From JALZKA01 sp963734015 (lineage in GTDB: Bacteria; Actinomycetota; Thermoleophilia; Solirubrobacterales; 70-9), in contig CAVTFG010000014.1 in NCBI GenBank assembly GCA_963734015.1, positions 1 to 64,000 of the forward strand: a stretch of 64,000 nucleotides of DNA. The letters are read 5' to 3'. Below the pieces are notes generated by a model that made no database searches, was not told the origin of the DNA, and saw nothing but the letters and a program-made list of their open reading frames with translations. Below, one piece after another: positions 1 to 8,158 of this stretch (position 1 is its first letter; every line of letters begins with the position of its first letter). Both the position numbers and the translations under genes were made by a program.

Positions 1-93
1 CCCGCGGAGCACCCTGCGCGAGTCGAGGGTGAGCGCCAGATCGTCCGCTTGACTGACCTCGCGTCACACTCAGGGGATCCGCGCGGCACGCTA

Positions 94-146
94 TGAGGCG
101 GAGTCCGTCAGGACGAAGCCGATTCCCGCCGCCCGAGAGGCGGCTT
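94..146 (+). repeat. Two-hairpin REP-like element, copy 1 (diverged)
   Basis: Begins TGAGGCGGAG like the other copies in this window, then hairpin 1 (GTCC-gtca-GGAC) and hairpin 2 (CCGCC at 126-130, loop GCCCGAGA, GGCGG at 139-143), ending CGGCTT. The stems keep pairing although bases differ from other copies; the loop has diverged from the usual GTTGTTGA. It lies directly before the methyltransferase start. Nothing else is supported in the first 148 bases. Confidence 0.6.
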
Positions 147-148
147 GC

Positions 149-919
149 ATGAGCGCCCGCGAGCGGCTCGCGCGGATCCTCACACCCCATGCGGCCGCCG
201 CAGCCGCAGAAGCCGAGGCCTGGAAGGCGGGCTACCTCGACCTCCTCGGCGACGACGCGCCGGATTCGACCGGGGTCACGCAGGACCTGATGCTGACCAA
301 CGTCGTGCCGACGATCTATGAGCGCTGGTGGCGCCCGGCGCTGGCCCGGGCCGTGAAGGGCGTCACGGGTCCGGGCATGTCGGAGGAGGTTCGGATCGCG
401 CGCCTGTTCCTGGGTCTGACGAGCGGCGACCGGGTCCTCGACGTGGCCTGCGGCCCGGGCAACTTCTCGCGCGAGTTCGCGAAGGCGGCCGGCTCGGAGG
501 GCCTGGTCGTTGGTATCGACGCCTCGCCGACGATGCTGGCGCGCGGCGCGGAGGAGTCGGACAAGGCCGGGACCCGGAACCTGGTGCTGATCCGCGGTGA
601 CGCGACCGCCCTCCCCTTCGCCGACTCCAGCTTCGACTGCGCCTGCTGCTTCGCGGCGCTGCACCTATTCGCCGACCCGTTCGCGGGCCTGGACGAGATG
701 AGCAGGGTCCTGGCGCCGGGCGGCCGCATCGCGCTGATGACGTCGATCCGGCGGCCGGTCACCGTCCGGCCGATGAAGCCGGTGGTCGAGCGCCTCAGCG
801 GGATGCGGGTCTTCGAGTCCGACGAGATAACCGCTGCGCTCGCAGAGCGCGGGTTCGTCGATATCCGGCAGCGGGTCTCGGGCCTCGTCCAGTTCGTCGG
901 CGGACGGCTGGCGGTCTAG
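149..919 (+). CDS. Class I SAM-dependent methyltransferase
   Basis: 256 aa cytoplasmic protein with a Methyltransf_11/25-type Rossmann core. The glycine-rich SAM-binding motif I (VLDVACGPGNFSREFA) lies near residue 97, the acidic ribose-binding residue in VVGIDAS follows, and post-I/motif II residues (GDATALPFADSSFD) lie near 150. An N-terminal helical region of about 80 residues precedes the core. The ATG at 149 follows the gagg of the upstream repeat. The substrate cannot be read from the sequence; UbiE/MenG-like and small-molecule methyltransferases share this arrangement. The closest neighbours are convergent lipoprotein genes, which give no pathway hint. Confidence 0.85.
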   Translation: MSARERLARILTPHAAAAAAEAEAWKAGYLDLLGDDAPDSTGVTQDLMLTNVVPTIYERWWRPALARAVKGVTGPGMSEEVRIARLFLGLTSGDRVLDVACGPGNFSREFAKAAGSEGLVVGIDASPTMLARGAEESDKAGTRNLVLIRGDATALPFADSSFDCACCFAALHLFADPFAGLDEMSRVLAPGGRIALMTSIRRPVTVRPMKPVVERLSGMRVFESDEITAALAERGFVDIRQRVSGLVQFVGGRLAV

Positions 920-927
920 CCCACGGG

Positions 928-1362
928 TTACTGGCCGCAGCTACGAAGCCCGAAGTCGGATGCCGCGACGGACGCGTCCTCGAGGGCGTCGGTCTCCACG
1001 AAGCGTTCGGGGTCGTCGGCGATCTCGTCGATCCCCGTCTGAAGCTGCTCGAGCAGGTCCGCGAAGGCGTCCTCCTCGCCCTCGGGCGGCGTCAGCGCGG
1101 CGAGGTCGTCGTGCTGGCCCTGGAGGTTCGGGATGAATACGTCCTCGGCGAAGGCGACCGCATCGTCACCGGTGGGCGGCCCCTCGGGATACTGCTCGAG
1201 GGCAACGTCGGCGAGCGCCTCGTCTGCGTCGGCGCAGATCTTGTCGGCCTCGGCGACGAACTCCTCCTTGGTGGGGGCTTCCGCTTCCTGTTCGTCGTCG
1301 TCGTCGCCGCAACCGGCGACGACAAAGATCAGGAGCGCGAGCAGTAGCGATGTGAGCTTCAC
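928..1362 (-). CDS. Small secreted lipoprotein (paralogue A)
   Basis: 144 aa, GTG start. A short signal peptide ends in the lipobox VAGC, so Cys18 is the expected lipidation site, followed by an acidic linker (GDDDDEQEAEAP). The mature part is acidic and largely helical, with two conserved-looking cysteines: one in ADKICADADEAL and one in LRSCGQ at the extreme C-terminus. The next gene upstream on the same strand has the same plan (lipobox, KxEFxxEADxIC, ... C-G at the end), so these are tandem paralogues about 12 bp apart. Function unknown; exported to the outer face of the membrane. Confidence 0.8.
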   Translation of the reverse strand: MKLTSLLLALLIFVVAGCGDDDDEQEAEAPTKEEFVAEADKICADADEALADVALEQYPEGPPTGDDAVAFAEDVFIPNLQGQHDDLAALTPPEGEEDAFADLLEQLQTGIDEIADDPERFVETDALEDASVAASDFGLRSCGQ

Positions 1363-1374
1363 GAGGTGGGCAAT

Positions 1375-1875
1375 CTACCCGGCGGCCCGGAAGCCGCACT
1401 GGCGGGAACCGTAGTCCTCGGCCAGGCGCTGGGCGCGGGTGAGCGGTCGCGGCACGCCGTCGAGCAGCCCGCGCGGGTCGCGCTCGATGGCGGCGATCCC
1501 CTGATCGGTCGCGGCGAGGATCGCCTCGACCTGCGGCTCGTCGCCCTCCGGGGCCCCGAGGGCGCGGATGGCCCGCACCTCGCTCTCGAGCGCCGGGACG
1601 ACGATCGAGGTCGCGACCCGCTCGACCTCGGCCGGGTCCGGCTCGCCCCGGCCGGTCACGAGATCGTCCGCCGCAGCCTCGATCCGGGCCTCTGACGCGA
1701 AACAGATCCGATCCGCCTCGCGCAGGAACTCGACCTTCGACAACGGGTCGGAGACAACCGGCGAGAAGTCGTCGGGGTCGTCGTCACCCCCACAACCCGC
1801 AAGCGTTGCGAGGGCAACGAGCGCCGCTAGACCCTTTCGATGATCGTTCCGGTACCGAGCCCGCCGCCGCAGCAC
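1375..1875 (-). CDS. Small secreted lipoprotein (paralogue B)
   Basis: 166 aa with GTG start at 1875, overlapping the thiolase 3' end by 49 nt; no closer in-frame start precedes the signal peptide, so the overlap is probably real. Lipobox LAGC puts the lipidated Cys at about residue 28. The mature region repeats the pattern of the neighbouring lipoprotein: KVEFLREADRIC, a long helical middle and a terminal RQCG motif. The two shared cysteines suggest a disulfide-tied helical domain. Likely co-transcribed with the thiolase upstream and the paralogue downstream. Function unknown. Confidence 0.75.
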   Translation of the reverse strand: MLRRRARYRNDHRKGLAALVALATLAGCGGDDDPDDFSPVVSDPLSKVEFLREADRICFASEARIEAAADDLVTGRGEPDPAEVERVATSIVVPALESEVRAIRALGAPEGDEPQVEAILAATDQGIAAIERDPRGLLDGVPRPLTRAQRLAEDYGSRQCGFRAAG

Positions 1876-3005
1876 ATCGTCACCAGCCCGCGCTGCTTGT
1901 CCGAGCGCTCGAGCTCATGGAGGAGGGTGGTCACGAGCCGGGCGCCCGACGAGCCCAGGGGATGGCCGAGGGCGATCGCGCCGCCGTTCACGTTGACCTT
2001 GTCCATGTCCGGATCATGCTCGCGGCGCCACGCGGCGACGACCGAGGCGAACGCCTCGTTGATCTCGATCAGGTCGAAGTCGTCGATCGTCATCGAGTTC
2101 CGATCGAGCAGCTTCTGCGTTGCCGGGATCGGGCCGGTGAGCATGATCACCGGGTCGACGCCGACAGTCGTCTGGTCCACGATTCGCGCCCGCGGCGTCA
2201 GCCCCAGCGCGTCGGCCTTCTCGCGGGTCATCAACAGCACCGCGGCGGCGCCGTCGGAGATCTGCGAGGAGTTGCCGGCCGTGATCGTGCCGTTCTCCTT
2301 GAACGCGGGCTTGAGCTCGGCGAGCTTCTCGATCGACGTCTCGCGGAGGCCCTGGTCGGTCGTGTAGGTGTCGCCGTTCACCTTGAACGGGAAGATCTCG
2401 CGGTCGAACCGGCCCTCCTCGGTGGCGCGGGCCGCGAGCTGCTGCGAGCGCAGGCCGAGCTCGTCGAGCTCGGAGCGCGGGATCTCCCATTGCTCGGCGA
2501 TCATCTCGGCCGAGAGCCCCTGCGGCACCAGGTTGTAGCGCTCGAGCAGTGCGGGCGAGAAGGCGAACCCGTGCTCCTGCATGACCGCGGCCGAGTCCGC
2601 GAACGAGATATGGCCCATGTGCTCGACGCCACCCCCGATCACGACGTCGTGGACGCCGGACGCGACCAGTGCCGCCGCGAAGTTCACGGCCTGCTGGGCG
2701 GAGCCGCACTGGCGGTCGACGGTCGTGGCGGGCGTCTCCATCGGCAGCCCGGCCTCGAGCCAGGCGTTGCGGCCGATGTTGATGCCCTGCTCGCCGAACT
2801 GCTGGACGCAGCCGGCGACGACGTCTTCGACCTCGGAGGCGTCGATGCCGGCGCGGTCGATCAGCTCGGCGTACGTCCTCGCGAGCAACGTTGAGGCGTG
2901 AACGTCCTTGTAGTAGCCCTTCTCCTCATGGCCGCGCCCAATCGGGGTGCGTACGGCCTCGACGATCACGACCTCGCGGCCCTGGAACTTCCCGTTGCTG
3001 GCCAT
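1827..3005 (-). CDS. Acetyl-CoA C-acyltransferase (thiolase)
   Basis: 392 aa, full length for a degradative/biosynthetic thiolase. It catalyses reversible thiolytic cleavage of 3-ketoacyl-CoA in fatty-acid beta-oxidation. The nucleophilic Cys100 lies in VDRQCGSAQQA, the NEAFA motif is near residue 310, the GGAIALGHPLGSSGAR histidine motif near 345, and the second catalytic Cys in CCGGGLGTG near the C-terminus. The ATG at 3005 has GGAGGC upstream. It is divergent from a 3-hydroxyacyl-CoA dehydrogenase gene at 3267, consistent with coordinated fatty acyl-CoA metabolism, with a palindromic operator candidate between them. Confidence 0.95.
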   Translation of the reverse strand: MASNGKFQGREVVIVEAVRTPIGRGHEEKGYYKDVHASTLLARTYAELIDRAGIDASEVEDVVAGCVQQFGEQGINIGRNAWLEAGLPMETPATTVDRQCGSAQQAVNFAAALVASGVHDVVIGGGVEHMGHISFADSAAVMQEHGFAFSPALLERYNLVPQGLSAEMIAEQWEIPRSELDELGLRSQQLAARATEEGRFDREIFPFKVNGDTYTTDQGLRETSIEKLAELKPAFKENGTITAGNSSQISDGAAAVLLMTREKADALGLTPRARIVDQTTVGVDPVIMLTGPIPATQKLLDRNSMTIDDFDLIEINEAFASVVAAWRREHDPDMDKVNVNGGAIALGHPLGSSGARLVTTLLHELERSDKQRGLVTMCCGGGLGTGTIIERV

Positions 3006-3078
3006 GGATGCCTCCTAGAAGTCAGTTGCGTTACGAAACTATATCCCCACCCCGCCGGCCAGGGCAGCGTAGCGGTAA

Positions 3079-3094
3079 CTGACCGGGGGGTCAG
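3079..3094. promoter_or_regulatory. Palindromic operator candidate (TetR-type)
   Basis: Perfect inverted repeat CTGACC-gggg-GGTCAG in the 260-bp divergent region between the thiolase and the 3-hydroxyacyl-CoA dehydrogenase. Palindromes of the TGACC..GGTCA type are typical of TetR-family regulators of acyl-CoA genes. The cognate regulator is not in this window, so the assignment is inferred. Confidence 0.45.
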
Positions 3095-3266
3095 CCGGTC
3101 GGGAACCGGCGCGGCGGGCGCGGCGGGCTGGTAGCAACCGGTCGGTCGGCCGTGCTCGCTATCGGATCCCGAAGGGCGCCACGCGGTCGTTCGAGGTCGG
3201 GTCCGCGCGGAACTGACCGTCCGGCCGATCCGGCGGCCTCGCCAGCCTGATAGGAACCCATCCCCC

Positions 3267-4091
3267 TTGAGTCCCAAGAACGGATACGAGCGACCCGCGA
3301 TCGCCGGCAGCGGCACGATCGCCACCGGGCTGGCCGCCTGCGCGAGCACCCTCGGCGAGGTGACCCTGCTCGCCCGCAGCGACGCTTCCGCGTGGCGCGC
3401 GGAGGAGCAGGCGCAGGCCGCAGCCGTGAAGCTCGAGGGTGCCGTGGCCGGACACATCAGGGTGACGACCGACGCCGCGAAGCTCTCCGACTGCGACCTC
3501 GTGGTCGAGGCGATCGCCGAGGACCCCGACGCCAAGGCCGGGCTGTTGGCGGAGGTTGGGAAGGCGGCGCCCGACGCCGACCTCGCGACCACCACCTCGT
3601 CGCTGTCGGTGGCGGACCTGGGTCAGCGCACGGGACACGCCGACCGGTTCTTCGGCCTCCACGTCTTCAACCCCGTCACGCGCATGGAGCTCGTGGAGGT
3701 GTGCGTTCCCGAGGGCGCCCGCGCCGGCGTCGCCGAGCGCGCTACGGCCTGGTGTGCCGCCCTCGACAAGATCCCCGTCGAGGTTCCCGACTCGCCCGGC
3801 TTCGTCGTCAACCGCCTCCTCTTCCCATACCTCTTCGATGCGGTCCGGATGCTGGAGCGAACCGGCCTCTCGGCGGCGGCGATCGACGACTGCATGCGCC
3901 TGGGCGCGGGGCATCCGATGGGGCCCCTGAAGCTCCTCGACTTCGTCGGTCTCGACGTCGCGCTGGCGATCGGCCAGACCCTGCACGCGGAGTCGAGCCA
4001 GGAGGCCCACCTGCCGCCGAAGACGATCGGCGAGATGGTCAGCGCGGGGAAGCTCGGCCGGAAGGCGGGCGAGGGCTTCTTCTCGTACTGA
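3267..4091 (+). CDS. 3-hydroxyacyl-CoA dehydrogenase
   Basis: 274 aa NAD-dependent dehydrogenase oxidising 3-hydroxyacyl-CoA (or the reverse, 3-hydroxybutyryl-CoA formation). The N-terminal Rossmann fold starts at IAGSGTIATGLA (residue 12 on). The catalytic region includes TTTSSLSVADL and FFGLHVFNPVTRMELVEV, and the C-terminal dimerisation domain has DSPGFVVNRLLFPYLFDAV and GAGHPMGPLKLLDFVGLD. Length fits the stand-alone family. The start chosen is TTG at 3267, since no ATG/GTG precedes the Rossmann motif. The first glycine of the usual GxGxMG is kept but the third position is GSGTIATG, a mild variant. Divergent from the thiolase. Confidence 0.9.
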   Translation: MSPKNGYERPAIAGSGTIATGLAACASTLGEVTLLARSDASAWRAEEQAQAAAVKLEGAVAGHIRVTTDAAKLSDCDLVVEAIAEDPDAKAGLLAEVGKAAPDADLATTTSSLSVADLGQRTGHADRFFGLHVFNPVTRMELVEVCVPEGARAGVAERATAWCAALDKIPVEVPDSPGFVVNRLLFPYLFDAVRMLERTGLSAAAIDDCMRLGAGHPMGPLKLLDFVGLDVALAIGQTLHAESSQEAHLPPKTIGEMVSAGKLGRKAGEGFFSY

Positions 4092-4155
4092 CGCCCGCTC
4101 GCTGGGCCAAAAGGGGATACTGCGGATCGATGTCGCCTGGAGTCCGGGACCGATC

Positions 4156-4776
4156 GTGACCATCGCCGCCACCCTGCCATTGGCGTTCGTGATGATCGCT
4201 GGGCCGCAGATCATCAGCGCGTTCTTCTTTGCCACCAGCGAGAGATGGAAGTCGGTTTCGGCCACCTACGTGCTCGGCGCGGCCGTCTCCTTGCTCGTCG
4301 TCGTCACCGCCGCCTACCTCGTCGCCAAGGGAATCACGAGCGGCGGCAGCGACGGCGGCGACTCGAAGTCGGACACGCTCGACTACGTGATCGTCGGCCT
4401 TCTGCTCGTCGCGATGGCCTACGTGTTCCACGGGAGAAAGCGGACGGACCCGCCAAAGTGGATGGGCAAGCTGGAGACGGCGACTGCCAGGTTCAGCTTC
4501 ACGCTGGGCTTTCTCTTGCTGGGCTTCTTTCCCAGCGACATCATCACGTCGATCGTCATCGGCACCCACCTCGCCAATCACGGTGATCCCTGGTGGCACG
4601 CGCTTCCGTTTGTCTTCCTCACCCTTTTCCTCCTCGCCCTGCCCGCCCTGATGGTCTTGACGCTCGGCCAACGAGCGAAGACGTTGTTGCCGAAGATCAG
4701 GGACTGGATGAACAAGAACTCGTGGATCGTCAGCGAGGTCGTCCTGGCGCTCTTCATCGTCATCGTCCTCGGGTAG
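4156..4776 (+). CDS. GAP-family (SfLAP-like) membrane protein
   Basis: 206 aa, GTG start. About six hydrophobic segments: residues 3-22, 36-57, 76-92, 110-132, 150-172 and 188-205, with a soluble glycine/serine-rich loop (TSGGSDGGDSKSD) between the second and third. The pattern matches GAP/Sap family proteins (PF11139, the mycobacterial sulfolipid-addressing group), which are thought to help export glycolipids. It lies 60 bp after the hydroxyacyl-CoA dehydrogenase and may share its transcript. The lipid partner is not predictable. Confidence 0.7.
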   Translation: MTIAATLPLAFVMIAGPQIISAFFFATSERWKSVSATYVLGAAVSLLVVVTAAYLVAKGITSGGSDGGDSKSDTLDYVIVGLLLVAMAYVFHGRKRTDPPKWMGKLETATARFSFTLGFLLLGFFPSDIITSIVIGTHLANHGDPWWHALPFVFLTLFLLALPALMVLTLGQRAKTLLPKIRDWMNKNSWIVSEVVLALFIVIVLG

Positions 4777-4800
4777 GAGCGGCACTCGATCCTCGCCCGC

Positions 4801-5043
4801 CTACGCCTCGACGTGGCCGCCCTTGCCGGCGAGGTCCCAGACGACGTCAGCCTCCGACACGTGCTGGCGCTGCGCCTCGTCGGCGACTTCGCTCCACGGC
4901 AGACGGGCGTCGGGAAGGTCGTCCCAGCGCGCGAGCTCGAGCGCCTCGAGCGCTCCACTGAGCGCGGGGCCCAGCCGGTCCTCCGAGCCCAGCATTGCCC
5001 TCAACACCTCGAGTTGCTTGTCCGTGAGCCGCACCATCCACAT
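4801..5043 (-). CDS. Small hypothetical protein, 80 aa
   Basis: 80 aa, soluble, acidic, predicted mostly helical (LTDKQLEVLRAMLGSED at the N-terminus; EVADEAQRQHVSEADVVWDL near the C-terminus). The start is ATG at 5043. Composition is typical of real actinobacterial protein and the reading frame fills the gap between two genes, but no family is recognised. It could belong to the group of small helical antitoxin-like proteins; there is no toxin next to it to support that. Confidence 0.5.
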   Translation of the reverse strand: MWMVRLTDKQLEVLRAMLGSEDRLGPALSGALEALELARWDDLPDARLPWSEVADEAQRQHVSEADVVWDLAGKGGHVEA

Positions 5044-5142
5044 GACTTGCCCCTTGTCACCCGTTACTACGGGGAATCGGTGAATCTGGACGCGCCCAAG
5101 GTAGGACGACGCGCGGACGTAGCCGCGAGGGGCCGATCGCCG

Positions 5143-6473
5143 CTAATTGCGAGGCTCGGGCGGCGGCGCGACCGGGTGCTCGACGGTCAGCGGCTTGATC
5201 CGCACCGCGACGATGCGGTTCTCGCGCACCGACTCGACCCTGATCTCGTGCCCGTCGGCGCGGATCCGGTCGCCCCGTTTCGGCAGGCGGCCGAGCTCGG
5301 AGAACACGTAGCCGCCGATCGAGTTGTAGGCGTCGGAGTCGACCGGGAGCTTGATCCCGGCGTCCTCGAGGTCGCCGAGCGCGACGTGGCCGCGGACGTA
5401 CCAGTCGCCGTCGGCGAGGCGCCGGACCGTGGATGAGCGCGCATCGGTCTCGTCCTCGATCTCGCCGACCACCTCCTCGAGGATGTCCTCGACGGTGACG
5501 ATCCCGACCGTCCGGCCGTACTCGTCCGACACGACCGCGATCGAGCTGCGCTGGCGCTGCAGCTCGGCCAGCAGGTCGTCGAGCGCCTTCGTCTCGGGGA
5601 CGATCGGGACCTCGCGGATCGCGCTTTCGATCGAAGCATCGGGGCCGGTGTTCATGTAGAGCCGCACCAGGCTGTTGTTGTGGACGACGCCGCGCACGCG
5701 GTCAGGGTTGTCGTCCTCGATCGCGACCAGCCGAGTGTGCCCCGACGACACGCAGCGCTGCAGGGCGTCCTCGACGTTCTCGTCCGCGTTCACGGTCACC
5801 ACAGCAGGAATCGGCGTCATGACCTCCCGCGCCTCCTGCTCGTGGAGGTGGAAGACGCCGCCGAGCATCACCGCCTCGCCGGGGTCGAGCTTCCCGCCGC
5901 GGCTCGACTCGCGGATGATGTCGCGCAGGTCCTCGGCGTTGTGCGCCTCCTCGAGGTCTATCTCGCGGATGCCGAACCGCACGCAGGATCGCGTTCGAGA
6001 GCTTGGTCAGCGCCAGGGTGAACGGGCCGCTGATGACCCGGAACCAGTGCAGCGGCCGCGCCGTTCGGCGGGCCGTCGCCTCGGCGCGCGTGATCGCGAT
6101 GATCTTCGGCACCTGCTCGCCGATCGAGATGTGGAGCGCGGTCACGAACGTGAACGCGAGGGCCACCGAGATCCCCGTCGCCACCCCGTGTCCGACCGGC
6201 CCCTCGATCACGGGCTCGATCAGCTGCGCGACAGCGGGCTCGCCGAGGAACCCGATTCCGATCGAGGCCATGGTGATCCCCACCTGGGCGGCCGAGAGGT
6301 ACTCGTCAAGCCGCTCGATCTGGCCCAGGACGGCGTCCGCGTTGCGGTCCCCCTCCCTGGCCATGCGCCTCGATCTTCCCCCTCCGAGACCGGACCAAGG
6401 CGAACTCGGCCGCGACGAATAGCCCGTTCAGCGCAACGAGCGCAAACAGGAGGATCAGGAGCAGGGCCGTCAT
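5143..6473 (-). pseudogene. CNNM/CorC-type transporter (DUF21 + CBS), two frameshifts
   Basis: The complete gene reads from ATG at 6473 in three consecutive frames. Frame 1 gives a hydrophobic start with NGLFVAAEFALVRSRRGKIE; frame 2 (from about 6364) continues REGDRNADAVL through the DUF21 membrane domain (GEPAVAQLIEPVIEG, ISIGEQVPKIIAI); frame 3 (from about 5985) holds the two CBS domains (REVMTPIPAVVTV, SSIAVVSDEYGRTVGIVT) and the C-terminal CorC_HlyC domain. Together about 440 aa, normal for hemolysin-C/CNNM magnesium-efflux-like proteins. Both shifts are single-base and the protein is otherwise well preserved, so sequencing indels are more likely than decay. The left-hand part alone would lack the membrane domain. 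Confidence 0.85.
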
Positions 6474-6645
6474 CGAGCGCCTGCTCCGCTGCTACTTCGA
6501 GGAAGGTCGTCGTCCATCGGCGACGGCCAGAGGATACAGCCCGCTCAGGGATGGATCCCGCGGCCCCACCCGTTCGGGCGGAGTGCGGTGCCGGAAGCCG
6601 GCCGGGCACCCGTGACGGGTGGCTTCCGCCCGGTACGGTGATGCG

Positions 6646-8106
6646 ATGGACCAGCGTCCGGTGCCCTACGTCGACGCGCTCCGCGAGCACGCCGAGCGCG
6701 ATCCGGCGCGGCTCTACGTCCCGGGCCACAAGGGCGGGCCAGGCGCGGATCCGGCGCTGGTGGACGCCGCGGGCCCACGAGCCCTCGAGATGGACATCCC
6801 GGCGCTGATCCCCGGAATCGACGTCGGTCCGGAGCCGACCCCGTTCGGGCTCGCCCAGCAGCTGGCCGCCGATGCGTGGGGGGCGAAGCGCAGCTGGTTC
6901 CTCCTCAACGGCGCCTCCCAGGGGAACCACGCCGCGTGCCTGGCCCTCCGCCATTCCGGACGACGGCTCGTCGTCCAGAGGAACGCCCACTCGAGCGTGA
7001 TCGACGGTGCCGTCCTGGCGGGGCTCGAGCCCACGTTCGTCGCTCCCGAGCTGGACCCCGACCTCGGGGTCGCGCACTGCGTGACCGCCGACGCGCTGGC
7101 GGCTGCGCTCGACGCCACTCCCGACGCCGTCGGGGCCATCTGCGTGTCGCCGACTTACTTCGGAGCCTGCGCCGACGTCGCGGCGCTGGCCGAGGTCGCA
7201 CACTCGCACGGCGTGCCGCTGGTGATGGACGAGGCCTGGGGGGCCCACCTGCGGTTCTCGCCCGAGCTGCCCGCGAGCGCCCTCGAATCCGGCGCCGACC
7301 TGGTGGTCTCCTCGACCCACAAGATCGTCGGCAGCCTGACGCAGTCGGCCATCGTCCACCTGGGGCACACGGAGTTGATCGACGAGAACGTGGTCGACCG
7401 GGTGGTCACGCTGCTCGAGTCGACGAGCCCGAGCGCACTGCTCACCCTGTCGCTCGACGCCGCCCGGCGCCTGGCCGCGACCCAGGGCGAGGTGCTTCTG
7501 GCGGAGACGCTGGCAACTCTGCGCGACGCCCGCGAGCGGATCCGCGCGATCGAGGGGCTCGACGTGCTCGACGAGCGCCTGGTAAGCCCGGGCGTCAGCG
7601 GCTGGGACCCGCTGCGCCTGACGGTGGACGTCCGCGCAGCGGGCATCACTGGCCAGCGCTGCGCCGCCCTGCTGCGCGAGAACGCGGACGTCTACTGCGA
7701 GCTGGCAACCGAGACGGTCATCATCGGGGCGTTCGGGATGGGCGGCGAGGCGGCACCGCTGGCCGACCGGTTCGTCTCCGGGCTGCAGCACGTGGTCGCG
7801 GACCTCGGCGAGCAGGATCCCGAACACGGCGTGCCGTTCGCCGTGCCGCCGCCCTGGGGGCCGATGGAGATGGTCCCTCGCGACGCGTTCCTGGGGCCGC
7901 AGGAGGCGGTGCCGATCGCGGCCGCCGCGGGCCGGATCGCGTCGGAGTCCCTCGCCGCGTACCCACCGGGGGTTCCGAACGTCCTCCCGGGCGAGCGCCT
8001 GACTCGCGAGACGATCGACTTCATCGCCGACACGCTGGAGCACGGTGGGTACCTGCGCGGGGCGAGCGACCGGACACTCGAGACGATCAGGGTCGTAATC
8101 GAATGA
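6646..8106 (+). CDS. Orn/Lys/Arg decarboxylase family protein
   Basis: 486 aa from ATG 6646 (an in-frame GTG at 6619 is less likely). PLP-dependent fold-type I decarboxylase: YVPGHKGG near the N-terminus, substrate/cofactor region NGASQGNHAACLA, MDEAWGAH aspartate, and the Schiff-base lysine in SSTHKIVGS (Lys226). The C-terminal domain has the LPGERLTRETIDFI motif typical of the family. Known members decarboxylate arginine, lysine or ornithine; with a deiminase and an amidohydrolase following in the same operon, arginine to agmatine is the most economical inference. Its stop codon overlaps a 19-codon ORF/leader motif. Confidence 0.88.
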   Translation: MDQRPVPYVDALREHAERDPARLYVPGHKGGPGADPALVDAAGPRALEMDIPALIPGIDVGPEPTPFGLAQQLAADAWGAKRSWFLLNGASQGNHAACLALRHSGRRLVVQRNAHSSVIDGAVLAGLEPTFVAPELDPDLGVAHCVTADALAAALDATPDAVGAICVSPTYFGACADVAALAEVAHSHGVPLVMDEAWGAHLRFSPELPASALESGADLVVSSTHKIVGSLTQSAIVHLGHTELIDENVVDRVVTLLESTSPSALLTLSLDAARRLAATQGEVLLAETLATLRDARERIRAIEGLDVLDERLVSPGVSGWDPLRLTVDVRAAGITGQRCAALLRENADVYCELATETVIIGAFGMGGEAAPLADRFVSGLQHVVADLGEQDPEHGVPFAVPPPWGPMEMVPRDAFLGPQEAVPIAAAAGRIASESLAAYPPGVPNVLPGERLTRETIDFIADTLEHGGYLRGASDRTLETIRVVIE

Positions 8107-8152
8107 GCGACTTACGTCGCGAAACCATGTTGGCCCGCCTGGTAAGGCAGGT
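8103..8152 (+). promoter_or_regulatory. Conserved 50-nt leader motif, copy A (also a 19-codon ORF)
   Basis: Identical at 39 of 50 positions to the complement of 45249-45298. Hairpin 1: GCGAC (8107-8111), loop TTAC, GTCGC (8116-8120). Conserved linker GCGAAA then ATGTTGGCCC. Hairpin 2: GCCT (8137-8140), loop GGTA, AGGC (8145-8148); the other copy has GTCC-GGTA-GGAC, two compensatory pairs. The 3' arm lies where the ribosome-binding site of the deiminase (ATG 8159) should be. The same bases also encode a 19-aa ORF (8103-8162, starting MSDLRRETMLARL), linked by ATGA overlaps to both neighbours. A 12-bp direct repeat (8101-8112 and 8157-8168) brackets it. Confidence 0.55.
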
Positions 8153-8158
8153 TTTTGA

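Noticed and set aside
1..93. Possible gene start running off the left edge on the minus strand
   Set aside because: The most protein-like frame has a stop just before it and no start codon; not supportable.
1806..2894. Long open frame opposite the thiolase
   Set aside because: Shadow of the thiolase in high-GC DNA, Arg/Gly/His-rich composition.
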